From: Apiotrichum sp. Y4204
Taxonomy: Eukaryota; Basidiomycota; Tremellomycetes; Trichosporonales; Trichosporonaceae
Length of the DNA: 29,974 nt
Direction: 5' to 3'
NCBI GenBank assembly: GCA_025531455.1
Contig: JAMYHL010000153.1
Coordinates: forward strand, 1-29,974
Both the position numbers and the translations under genes were made by a program. This document shows, one piece after another, positions 18,059 to 27,746 of this stretch. The notes beneath the pieces were generated by a model, which had not been told where the DNA came from, searched no databases, and worked only from the letters and a program-made list of their open reading frames with translations. How positions within the stretch are numbered: position 1 is the first letter of the stretch; each line of letters opens with the position of its first letter.

Positions 18059-19972
18059 CTAATCGTCACCGGGTACATAAACGTTGTATCGCCCTGGGGT
18101 CTCCCATGGCCGTTCAGCGGTCACCGCAGGATCCCAGAGCGGGGCGGGTGGGAGCTCGCCGGTAGCCCATCCAGGCGCAGGACGAACCTCCCACCCCTCG
18201 CTGCCGCGGCGCACCCGTGAAGACGTGTATGCGAGGGGCATGTCGTCGTCGTAGTCGGACATGTACGGTTCCGGGGAGGAGCCGGAGAACTCGCTGTCCG
18301 ACTCGTCGCCCGAGTCGCGTGCGTCGCGCGCGTCGCGCGTGTCGCCCTCCTGTCGCCGTCGCCGGGCGTTGCTCGGCCGCAAGGCCGGGTTGAATCCATC
18401 ACCATACACGAACGGCGAGCCGCGCGGCGGGGCAACAACCTCGGGTTTCCATGTCGGCTCGCGCGGCGGCCACATGTACTGCGCCTCCTCTTCTGTACTG
18501 TCAGTACATGGATATCTGGCCGCTCTCTCGACCAGCTCGCCCAGCTCGCCGGCGCGCGGGAACGCACCCTCTCAAGTCCCATACGCTACGCCATCGAGTC
18601 GTTACTCCGCAGATGGCCGCGCAGGCGGGCCTGCAGCGAGCTGTGCTCGCCGGCCGTCGCCACGCCCTCGCCCGGAATGTATCTCTGGTCCGGGGCGACG
18701 GCGTCGGCCCAGTCGTATGCAGACTCACCACCGGCATCGGGCGTGATGGGGTAGCTGAGGCCGTCGCCGCTGCTCATCGGCTGCGGCCACAGCCAGAGCC
18801 AGGGCTTGGGGCCGAGCACCGACTTCATATTTGCGAAAACGCCAATGTTCTGCCGTCAGTTATAGAGTCCATGAGTGGGACAGTTTACTCACATATGGGT
18901 ACTTGATGTCCTTGATCTTGCCGCGGCGGACCATGGTCGCCACCTTGTCCTTTTCCCAGCGTTCAATTGTCGTCGTGTTCCCTGCCACGAGCCAGAGGTG
19001 GTACAGGGAGAAGAGGCCGACAGCCAAGAGGACAGGGAAGCCAGTGGCAAAGTTGAAGACAAGAATGAGCACGTCGCTGAGCGTCGGCTCGTGGTAATGG
19101 TCATTGTACATGTCTAGCACGCGCAGGACCATCATGACCTCGTGGTAGAAGGTTGCAATGTCGACCCAGAGGAGAAAGCGGATAAAGTGGCCGTGGTTCC
19201 AGAACCCGACGCAGTTGGCAACCCATGGGCAGTGGTCTAAAGGCGTCAGTGACTATTCAGCATCGACAGCCTGCACCAGGTACTACTCACGATCAAGCTG
19301 GAGATGGAACACATAAAGAAGGAACAAAGAGGGAAGGAAGCAAGGTCAATAACAAGGATTCTCTGCGCAGCACACGTTGCCCAACACACACCTTGAGCTG
19401 CGGCCGTCAGCATTCTTCTCTTAATCTTCTCTCCATCTTCCCTTCCCCTCTTCTTCTTCTTTAATCATACTCACGACACAAGTCTTGCACTGTCGACAGT
19501 GATGAGCCCGTGGCGGCTTGTAGTGCTGGCACATCTTGCAGTATCGCGGTGCCGACGAGCCGCGCTTGACCTCGACAGCATCGACGCCGTGCATATTCGG
19601 GCGCTGCGGTGAGCAATAGAGACCAAAAACAGGAACACTGATGACATGCCGAGGGCGTTACTCAATTATCGTTCCTCTACTCACATAGCCATGAGGCACG
19701 CCACCAGGCGGGGTGGTCACGACGAGGTAGTAGTTCCACCAGATCATGCCGACGAACAAGCTGCGATGAGTGGTATTCTCAGCGAACGACCTACTTGAAG
19801 GGCACGAGGAGCTTGAGGAGATCGACACTCAGCACGCTCCCGTACCACGGCCAGATGATGAAGATCTGGGACGAGTACGCGATGAACGCGATCAGACACG
19901 ACGTGCCGATGACCCTGCGGTTAGTACAGTGCTGGCGTAGAGAGCGTACCATGCGCGGGCCCAGCCGTCCAT
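18059..19972 (-). CDS. PFA4: DHHC palmitoyltransferase, PFA4-like
   Basis: The enzyme transfers palmitate to cysteines of membrane proteins at the ER; yeast Pfa4 acts on amino acid permeases and chitin synthase Chs3. Exons: 19972-19950, 19914-19795, 19760-19685, 19603-19475, 19397-19392, 19297-19291, 19236-18893, 18849-18729 and 18492-18059, about 419 residues. Two N-terminal helices contain [17 protein letters not shown] and [17 protein letters not shown]. The zinc-binding region holds CKMC (95-98), HHCRQCKTC (107-115) and DHHC (120-123, catalytic Cys123), then [11 protein letters not shown]. Two more helices follow, then TTIE (209-212), the TTxE motif. The conserved Trp-Pro-Pro-Arg-Glu-Pro segment is in the last exon. 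A Ser/Asp/Glu-rich tail ends the protein. The last intron (18728-18493, 236 nt) is the least certain junction. Two microexons supply the residues just before the DHHC. Confidence 0.88.
19291..19297 (-). other. 7-nt microexon in PFA4
   Basis: CTTGATC (Leu119, Asp120 and the first base of His121) lies between a TCTCCAG acceptor and a GTGAGT donor. The following intron splits the DHHC motif after its Asp codon. Confidence 0.78.
19392..19397 (-). other. 6-nt microexon in PFA4
   Basis: CTCAAG (Leu117-Lys118) lies between a GCCGCAG acceptor and a GTGTGT donor. It directly follows the KTCV codons of the zinc-binding region and is needed to reach the family sequence VLKLDHHCPW. Confidence 0.75.
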
Positions 19973-20708
19973 CGTGCGCGGATAATAGGAGGAAGAAGGG
20001 ATGAATGAGGTGAGATAAGAATGAAAGAAACAGCAAGTTGTGTCGAAACGCGAAACCGAAATCGTCGCCGCTCAACTTGTCGCAGTCGTCATCAAGAACC
20101 CCCCACAACCCATCCAGCACAGCAAGCACAGCCGCATCCGTAAGTCACCAAATGGCCAACTGAAGGAACCATCGTTGCTTCCGCCCCGTACCGCAAATCC
20201 GATGAATCACATACATCTCGCTGGCTCATCTAGCTGGCCCCAGCACTTCTTCTAAGGCATACAATTGACAACAACACGCCCAAGAAACCCAGAGACCGAT
20301 GTGGAACATTGATTACAGAGGTGGCGAGCAGTGTCCAGTCATGAATAGGCATCACGAGGTGAGTAGAGGTCTGGACCCCGGAGTCCGAGCCGGAGACCAC
20401 TGGTGGGTGGCTGGTCGGGGTCGTGTGTGTTGCGGCGTCCACTAGCGGGGGGTCGAGAAGCATGTCTTACCGTTCCGCAGCAGATCGTTTGGACGACGCG
20501 TCTGCCAGATGGGCGCGCCGGCTTTTGATTCGATTGCTGACCCTGACAGAGACTAACGGCCCAGCAACATGCCAGAACATAACAGTGCAACAGTGTCGCG
20601 CGAGAGGTATTGGTGCAGAAGAACAGTGCATAACAATTGATCGACAGGAATACAGTGTGGTGCGAGGGATCTAATTCTACAGTGGAAACGCGACGCGTCC
20701 TGCGCGTC
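19973..20708. other. 736-bp region upstream of PFA4, no gene seen
   Basis: It covers the PFA4 promoter and the 3' region of the repeat-protein gene. Open frames here are short, Arg- or Ser-rich on either strand, and have no splice or family support. No repeat or RNA gene was recognised. Confidence 0.35.
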
Positions 20709-22053
20709 CTACTCCTTCTCCTGGCCCGAGGCCGCACTAGAGTACCAGTCAGAGGGCCACCATGCCTCGTCGTCCTCGAGCTCCTCGTCGTCCATCCAGC
20801 GCGCGTAGCGCTTCGTCGACGTGGGAGTGGGAGTGGTAGTGGTGATGGGGGTGGCGGGGGCGGGGGCGATAGGTGTGCGCACCCGGTCCTCGTTGCAGCT
20901 AATCGTCTCGCCCTCCATAACGGTCTTCATCGGGCTGAAGGAAATGCCTCGGTACTGGGGACGCTTCAGAACGCGCATGGTGGGCTTGTGGCAGCGAACC
21001 GCACGCTGGAACGATGACTCGCGCATCTTCTTCATGTTGCGCTTCCAGCTTTCGCAGTGCTCGGCAAGCGTCTCCTCCTCGTCCACACTGATCTCGGCAT
21101 CGACGGCATGTGTGGGCGGCGAGTTCCAGGCCGTCACAAAGTCGAAGCCCTCCGCGTCCTCGTCCATGCTGGCCAGCTTCTTCAGAAGGGCCAGGCCGCG
21201 CATCCTGATCTTCAACGCCTCCTCATCAAGCTCCTGAAGCTCGTCCTCAGCAGTGGCGAGAGGCATGAGGGGCTCGGGGGTGGACGGGCGTCCAAACGGC
21301 TCGGGGGTCGATGGACGAGCGAAGGGTTCGGGCGTGGCGGGGCGCCCAAACGGCTCGGGGGTTGATGGACGAGCGAAGGGCTCGGGAGTGGCGGGACGGA
21401 GCGGCATGTCCCGGTCCTCATCGCGCTTCTGGACCCAGGCGGCGCAGCGGAGCCCGGATTCGGCCTCGATCTTGGCGGCGGGACTGTCATCGAGTGTGTC
21501 GAAGTAATATGCTGAAAAGTGAGACTCTGCTGACATGCATTTTTTCACAAGATGCTTACCATCGACATCATTGTGCGCATCGTTGTCAATCTCGTCGAAG
21601 TCTGTGATGGTAACGGTGGGATGGACAGGGGTCTGCAAGAGTAAGTACCGGTTCAAGATGGTTTTTCACACATACCTTGAGAATCTCAGAGTCGCTGTCG
21701 GTGGGGGTCGCGCTAGAAATTGAATCCGAAGAGTCGTCCCAGTCACCATCCGCGAGGTACATGTCGACGACCTTCATGGTGGCGACGAAGGGAGGTACGT
21801 AGATGGGCGGGGGAGTGATGGCGATTCGGGCGTTCTTGCCGTCATCGAACGGAACGGGTGCCTCTGTGTAGGCGAAATTCCAGGGGTCGACGACAACATG
21901 CTTGATGGCAGGCTTGGCCACAGGGATCTTGACAACAACTTCATCTATCCAAGGCGCGCCGCACTGGATGGGTGCGTGGATGTCTTGCCATAGCTGGTGC
22001 GAGGGTGAGAGAGCGCTGAACTCCTCGAAGCAATGCATGTCTGGTAAGGACAT
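20709..22053 (-). CDS. unrecognised acidic protein with five TPEP repeats
   Basis: Exons 22053-21676, 21632-21560 and 21511-20709 give about 417 residues. The N-terminus (MSLPDMHCFEEFSALSPSHQ) is followed by a Pro-rich and then a Ser/Asp-rich acidic part (DWDDSSDSISSATPTDSDSE). Residues 189-233 are five 9-residue units of type RP[A/S]TPEPF[A/G]. After an acidic helical stretch comes a basic segment (CESWKRNMKKMRESSFQ, then LKRPQYRGISFSP), and the tail is Thr/Pro-rich then acidic with Trp residues. No membrane segment, enzyme motif or zinc site is visible. The pattern of Thr-Pro sites in disordered sequence suggests a phosphorylated regulatory or scaffold protein, but this is inference only. 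The start at 22053 has A at -3; the frame stays open for about 110 codons upstream, but that part is CT-rich and looks like leader. Confidence 0.62.
21264..21398 (-). repeat. five tandem 27-bp units encoding RP[A/S]TPEPF[A/G]
   Basis: The 135-bp block is in frame. Units alternate between Ala/Ala and Ser/Gly forms, giving a partial 54-bp higher-order repeat. The last unit diverges at its end (TPEPLM). Confidence 0.85.
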
Positions 22054-22921
22054 GATCGTTGGATGGATGTGGATGGCAGTGAATGACAGTGAATGACAGT
22101 GGAAGTGGGACAATGGTAGGTATAGGTGGATGGAGGTTGCGTGAATGGAAAGCAAATGAATGTCTGCAAAGCAGTACGATGTTGTTGCTGGATGAGCAAG
22201 AGTAAGGCAAGCGATTGAGCAGAGGGTTGGTGGTATGGTGATGATGAAGAAGAGTTCTGGTGATGAGAATGATGAGAAGAAAAGAATAAGAGAGGGCGAG
22301 AGACAGAGGGGACAAGAAAGTGGGAGCGACAGACTGACCACACTCCCAACACCCCTGGCACAGGTCATCCACCATCCACCATCCACCATTCAGGTTGTCA
22401 GTATCCATCAGCCACACATACACACTCGCGCGCCAAAATGAACTAGACAGGGACGCCAGACAATAAGATCGTGCACACACACCACACACCTACACACACG
22501 GACACACACACAGAGTAAATTAGGAAAGCCGCAGTAACTCGCGTGTACAGTGCAGTCGTCTAGGCAATAGGGTAATGATTAAAAAACGTCTAAAAAAAAT
22601 GCAAACAATAGATGCTGCAAAGCACAACCCGCCCGTGAGCTCATCGTCCTACTGTCAAGTGAGTCGCCATGTCATAGTGCGAGGCAATAATATTCTTTTC
22701 ATGAGGGTCACCTTTTGTTCCTCATCTTCCTGTGGTCTGGTGCGAGCAGCGCGAAACACAGTTGCACTTTGCCACAGGACTTGACTCGCACCTTGACGTT
22801 TCGTCACTAACAGTTCGACTCTGTAACTTTCGAACAGCGCCGCATTGGGAAACAATCATCACTCTTGAGCAGTCAGTGGACACGCGTCGCGAAACGTATA
22901 TCCGCTACGCGCCACTAACCT

Positions 22922-22980
22922 GATAAAGTACTGATGTGGGGAGGGATCATGTGGGCCATGAGGGACACCGAGCGCTATCA
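22922..22980. promoter_or_regulatory. two TGATA sites in the CPS1 promoter
   Basis: TGATAA at 22921-22926 (plus) and TATCA at 22976-22980 (TGATA on the minus strand), both within 160 bp of the CPS1 start. GATA factors control nitrogen-source genes in fungi, and yeast CPS1 is nitrogen regulated, so a role is plausible. Such short sites also occur by chance. Confidence 0.25.
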
Positions 22981-23020
22981 GTGACGTCGGCGTCGGGCAT
23001 CTCCGCCACGAGAATCACGC

Positions 23021-23027
23021 ATATATA
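23021..23027 (+). promoter_or_regulatory. TATA box of CPS1
   Basis: ATATATA lies 51 bp upstream of the CPS1 ATG, with a TGACGTCG (ATF/CREB-like half-palindrome) about 40 bp further upstream at 22982. Confidence 0.4.
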
Positions 23028-23077
23028 GCACAGCAACTCACACTCCGTTCTCACCTTACCCACTTCCTCTATTCAGG

Positions 23078-24922
23078 ATGAAGCTCGAACACGAGACGCA
23101 CGAGAAGCATCCGCTCGACCTCGACCCCTCACCGCAGGCTCCGAAGGCGAACCGCTGGCGCCGCGGGCTGTGTATTCTGCTCGGCGCGACGATCGGGTTC
23201 CAGTGCGTCGTGCGCTGGTCCAGCCTCCTCGACGACCTCGTCCCCTCCCCCGCCGGGAGCTACAAGTCCATCAAGTGTCCCGCACAGCCGGCGCCGCTGA
23301 ACCCCGCGACGCGGCTCGAGTGGACGGATGAGACGCGCGCCAAGTCGATCGAGCTGTTCCAGGCGGCGGTGCGCATCCCGACCCAGAGCTACGACGACAA
23401 CGGCGAGCCAGGGGAAGATCCCCGCTGGGAACCGTTCTACAAGTTCCAGGAATGGCTCGAGGGCGCGTTCCCGACCGCGTGGAAGGCCGCCGACGTCGAG
23501 TTTGTCAACAGTGGGTGGATGCGGTCGTGGCATAGCTCACACTAGCGCTCGGCATTCTCGCTACATTCAAGGGCTCCGATCCGAGCCTCAAGCCCCTCCT
23601 CCTCATGTCACACTACGACGTGACTCCCGCGCCGGACAACACAGCGGACCGGTGGACGCACCCCCCGTTCTCGGGACACAACGACGGGACGTGGGTCTGG
23701 GGCCGCGGCGCAATGGATGACAAGACGCTTCTTGTCGGGCAGTGTGAGCTTTTGGATGTTGATGAAGCTGACGACAGGGGAGGCGATCACGTACCTTCTA
23801 GAGGCTGGATTCCAGCCCCGCCGCACGCTTATTCTCTCGCACGGCTTTGACGAGGAGGAGGTGTTTGCCCGCCGCGGGCAGGGACAGATCGCTCCGCTTC
23901 TCGAGGAGCGGTATGGGAAGAACGGGCTGCTTATGGTTATTGATGAGGGGACTGGTACTGAGGACAACGTGAGTCGTGTCGGCGCGTAACATTGGGTTTA
24001 TCTCTCACAACAGTTCTTCGGCGCTCAGTTCTCAACCCCGGCGACTGGCGAGAAGGGATACCTCGACATTCTGATCAAAGTTGGAACTGACGGCGGGGTG
24101 AATGATCCGGTCTGGCACACATGCTGACAACAGCACTCTTCCATTCCTCCGACGCACACCGGCATTGGCATCATGTCGCAGATCGTGACCGCTCTCGAGG
24201 ACCACCAGTTCGAGCGCAAGCTGACTCCCCACTCGCCCATTCTCTCGACGCTGATGTGCGCCAGCGAGCACGCGCCCAAATTCCCGCGAAAGTGGACCAA
24301 GATTCTCGCGCGGGGCCAAAAGGGGTGGGACGAGCTCGCGCACCTCGTCGCGGGCTCCGGGGCCGCCTTCTCCGCGCTCCTGGGAACCACGACGGCCGTC
24401 GACGTCGTGCACGGCGGTGTCAAGGTCAATGCCCTCCCTGAGCTCGTTACCGCCGCCGTCAACTTCCGCATCGACTTTAGCGAGAGCGTTGCTTCGACAG
24501 AGGAGCATGTGACGAAACTCGTGCGCAAGGTCGCCAAGAAGCACGGACTCAAGTTTTCCGCATTCAAGAACGCGACGGACCTCGGGGGGCGATTCGTCTC
24601 CGTCGAGCAGTTTGGTCTCCCGCTCGAGCCGGCGCCGAGGACTCCTGACTCCGGCGGTGTATGGGATCTCTTCGCGGGCACGGTGCGCGCCGTGACGGGC
24701 GAGAACCGCGTCGTCTCGCCGTTCGCGTCTACCGGAAACACCGACTGTAAGATGTACTACAACCTCTCGCGCAACATCTTCCGCTACTCTGGCGCCCCGA
24801 TGAACGGCGGCGAGAACATGCATACCGTCGACGAGCGCTCAAAGCTCACCTCGCACTGGGCGATTGTGGACTGGCTGCACGCCATGATCCAGAATGCGGA
24901 CGCGTACGATGGCGAGCAGTAG
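23078..24922 (+). CDS. CPS1: carboxypeptidase S-like vacuolar M20 metallopeptidase
   Basis: Cps1 is a zinc Gly-Xaa carboxypeptidase that reaches the vacuole as a membrane-anchored precursor and releases amino acids from peptides. Exons 23078-23510, 23546-23743, 23778-23968, 24014-24097 and 24134-24922 give about 564 residues. A basic N-terminus and one hydrophobic segment (about 28-45, GLCILLGATIGFQCVV) make a signal anchor like that of yeast Cps1. Metal and catalytic residues of the M20 family are in place: H167 and D169 in MSHYDV, D202 in GRGAMDDK, E236/E237 in HGFDEEEVF, D266 in VIDEGTG, and H532 in ENMHTVDER. HSSIPPTHTGIG begins the dimerisation domain. Length matches yeast Cps1 (576). 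The ATG at 23078 has A at -3 and follows a TATA box by 51 bp. Confidence 0.92.
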
Positions 24923-25272
24923 GCTTTTGTACGCATGGAAGCAGTAGTGAACAAACAATGCAATCAGGAATGTAGAAGCTCGAGCAGACAAGGTCATGGC
25001 TTAATGAATCAATGGACATGTTGTGCAACGCATACAAATGTTGTTCTTTGAATGGGGCTTATCGCTCCTCACAATCTCTGGCGATTCTGGCGAGCTGCGC
25101 TGATCCGAAAGGCGATCGGCTGTTTGTTCTGGTTCTATTCCCGGTGGAGGCCCTCCACTCTGAATGCTTCGGATTCCATTCCTGGGTCCCCAAAAGTCCA
25201 GCAACACAGCAACAGAAAGTAAGACATTTCTGTCGTTCACAACTCCCACTTCGACTCCCCATCGCTATCGCC
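24923..25272. other. intergenic region between CPS1 and the KAPA synthase gene
   Basis: Two plus-strand genes flank 350 bp that hold the CPS1 3' end and the promoter of the next gene. No TATA box, repeat or small gene was recognised. Confidence 0.4.
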
Positions 25273-26629
25273 ATGTCCGAGCTCGACGCCCGCCTCGGCG
25301 GTATGCTTGCACGGCGCACGGAGAAGGGCCGCTTCCGGTCATTGAAGGAATACGATACCCGTGTTCTTGCGGACTTTGTGAGTCCGACCCTCAGTCTCGC
25401 GTCTCCGTACCTCTATCCACTAACACCAGTCCTCGAACGACTACCTCTCCATGACTACGGACGCCGCATTGAGAGAAGCATATCTCGCGCGCCTGGGGAG
25501 CGAGGACGTCGTGCTAGGCTCAACGGGCTCGCGCCTCCTGAGCGGATGCACGCCGGCGCACTCTGCGCTCGAGGCGCGCCTCGCCTCGCACTTCGCCGCG
25601 CCCTCCGCACTCCTCTTCAACTCGGGGTGGGACGCAAACGTGTCCTTCTTCGGCGTCGTCCCCCAGGCCGGCGACTTTGTGGTCTACGACGAACTCGTAC
25701 ATGCCAGCGTCCACTCGGGTATGCGCGGGAGCCGCGTGCCCGTCCCCAACCGCCTCAGCTTTGCGCACAATGACCCCTATGACCTCGCGGCCGTACTCAA
25801 GCGGATTCCGCTCTCACCACGGGGTACTCTTCCGACGGTCTTTCTCGCGCTTGAGAGCCTATACTCGATGGACGGAGATTTCGCGCCCCTTCCCGCCCTC
25901 CTGGCTGTTATGGACGAGCATGTGCCGCGCTCACAACAGTGCGTCGTCGTGGACGAGGCACACTCTACAGGTGTATATGGCGCGGGCGGGCGGGGTATCG
26001 TCCATGCGGCGGGCGAGGCGGCCGGTGAGGGGGAGATTCCCTCGGGACGAGTTACGATCCGCCTCATGACGTTTGGCAAAGGCGTGGGGTGCTCCGGTGC
26101 TGCGCTCCTCTGTCCGCCAGTCGTGCGCTCGTTCCTCATCAACTTTGCCCGCCCGTTCATCTTCTCCACCGCTCCGCCGCTGAGTACCGTGCACGCCCTC
26201 CAGACGGCATGGGACTACCTCTCCTCTTCGGCGGGCGATACAAAACGGGAAGATCTCTACGCGACGATTGGGATGTTCAAAACCCGCATCACCCAAGTCC
26301 TCTCCACGGCGCCGGCGGACATCCTCCGCCTGCCTGAACCGACCCCCGTGCCGTTTACTGGCACCCCGCACCTGCCCGCCGAGCCGCCGGCGCCCATCAT
26401 CCCCATCCTCAGCCCCACGCCGCATGCCCTCTCCGCGTTCCTCCTCGAACGCGGGTTCGTCGTTCGCCCCGTCGTGCCGCCCACGGTGCCGCCTGGCGGG
26501 GAGCGCGTGCGTGTCTGCCTCCGCGCCGGCATGGAACGCGACGTGCTCGAGCGTCTTGTTGCCGCGTTTGGCGAGTGGGTGCAGGTCAAAGTAGCGGAGA
26601 GGGAGGAAGGGGCGCTGGCAAAGTTGTAG
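25273..26629 (+). CDS. 8-amino-7-oxononanoate (KAPA) synthase-like enzyme, peroxisomal
   Basis: This is an alpha-oxoamine synthase of fold type I PLP enzymes, most like BioF, which joins pimeloyl thioester and alanine to make KAPA in biotin synthesis. Exons 25273-25377 and 25430-26629 give about 434 residues, normal length for the group. Landmarks are SSNDYLS at 36-42, GSTGSRLLSGCTPAHSALE, LFNSGWDANVSFF, DELVHASVHSG, VVVDEAHSTGVYG (Asp210, His213) and MTFGKGVGCSG, with PLP lysine at about 252. The C-terminus is AKL, a type 1 peroxisomal targeting signal, as known for fungal BioF. No other biotin gene lies next to it. A 5-aminolevulinate synthase or serine palmitoyltransferase is less likely, given the length and the lack of a mitochondrial presequence or a membrane segment. 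Confidence 0.85.
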
Positions 26630-26951
26630 ATTATTAGAAGCAAAGAGAGGGATAAAGAGTCTGAATAAATGGTCACAAAGCGAGGAGCTGATGTGAACAA
26701 AAACCATGGCCCAGAGGGCGCAAGACAGAAAGCATTTGCTCTGACAGCGTACCCGCAAGCGAGGAATCGATCAAGAGACACTGCTTGCGCCCTCGCGCCC
26801 TCATGAGATCAGTAGTGACCCCACCCCCAACCTCTCAGTCCGGCCTTCATCTCAAAACCCTTGGCTAGATATTAATACATTTCACACCGTTGCCTCGGTC
26901 GGCATCTACTCGTGTCCGCGGGACCGCACACCCATCTCTAATCGTCCGGGA
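26630..26951. terminator. convergent 3' region with AATAAA
   Basis: AATAAA at 26664-26669 lies 35 nt after the KAPA synthase stop and could be its polyadenylation signal. The rest holds the 3' end of KSH1 on the other strand. Confidence 0.35.
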
Positions 26952-27271
26952 CTACATTGTCAACGCCATAATCACACACGCTAATGAGACGTATGGTGAC
27001 AGGCGCTCTCCGATGCGGGCGCAGTTGTAGAACAGTCCGAGGAACCTGAGAATTAGCTTGGGCAAGAAGCAGATCTGCCTGAGGATTCGGATCTGCACTC
27101 ACCCTTGGCGGTTACGGTCGATAAGTGTCGGCGCTGCGCTCCGGACGTAGGCGCAGGTACAGATGAGGAGGAGGAAGACGCGGAGCATCGACTGGAAGTT
27201 GAGGAGCGCGGGCTGGAAATGTCAGCTCAACGATGGAAAGGGGAGGAGCAGACTGCGGGAGGACGCACCAT
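26952..27271 (-). CDS. KSH1: KSH1/kish (TMEM167-like) small secretory-pathway protein
   Basis: Kish proteins are two-helix proteins of about 72 residues in the early Golgi, needed for constitutive secretion. Exons 27271-27269, 27212-27103 and 27045-26952 give 68 residues. Family marks are [20 protein letters not shown], then [20 protein letters not shown] and [14 protein letters not shown], with helices at about 8-22 and 51-65. The first coding exon contributes only the ATG, with A at -3; the intron's GTGCGT donor directly follows it. The shortness and strong conservation make the call firm despite the lack of a long open frame. It is divergent from RAD17, sharing a 475-bp promoter region. 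Confidence 0.9.
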
Positions 27272-27746
27272 GTTGGCGACGATGGCCGTTGGCCGGGGAT
27301 GAAGCTGGAGAGAAGGTGGACGTGTGGATGTCGAGGCCGGGGCGGTGGATCACAGGACGAGATGTGATTGAGAAACTATCGAAAAGAGAATAGAAAATGC
27401 GGTTAAGATGTGAGAGAAGCTGTGGAATTGTCGGTGGTGAACACCGTTTGTGTCTTTGACGTCGTTGGCGATGGCGAGCAGACACAAGAACAGCACGGCG
27501 GATGTGGCCACCGCATCATCTCCGTGGAAGCCGTCGATCAATGTGCTGGATGGTGATAATTTGGTTCCGCTTCCAACTCCCACCCAGTACCCCGCATCTA
27601 CCCCGCATTGGATGACGGTACCGGCTTCTCAGGCTGCGAGAGGCATGCCAGTCTTTCTGCTCTCAATATGGTCTTCCCCCTCATCGAACATCGGCATCAA
27701 CATCGTCATTCTTTCACTCATCTCTCCACTTTCCTCAAGTCCCGCC
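27272..27746. promoter_or_regulatory. divergent KSH1/RAD17 promoter region
   Basis: 475 bp between two start codons. TTGACGTCG at 27457-27465 is an ATF/CREB-like half-palindrome. The ACGCGA-type sites found upstream of RAD1 are absent here. Confidence 0.35.

Larger units (their letters stand above)
22054..23077. promoter_or_regulatory. 1-kb divergent upstream region with simple repeats
   Basis: Between the start codons of the repeat-protein gene and CPS1. The left half carries simple repeats: GAATGACAGT twice near 22079-22100, ATCCACC three times near 22366-22386, and a CA-rich run near 22471-22513. The right half (22560-23077) has the likely CPS1 control sites listed separately. No gene is supported. 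Confidence 0.45.

Noticed and set aside
20339..20737. Minus-strand open frame downstream of the repeat-protein gene
   Set aside because: The translation is Arg/Thr/Cys-rich without domain or splice pattern, and it overlaps the 3' end of a supported gene.
22054..22389. Upstream in-frame extension of the repeat-protein gene
   Set aside because: The frame is open, but the translation is Ser/Leu/His/Pro-rich as expected of a CT/CA-rich leader, and the ATG at 22053 has good context.
24032..24823. Long minus-strand open frames opposite CPS1
   Set aside because: They are shadows of the high-GC CPS1 coding strand, with Arg-rich translation and no splice or family support.
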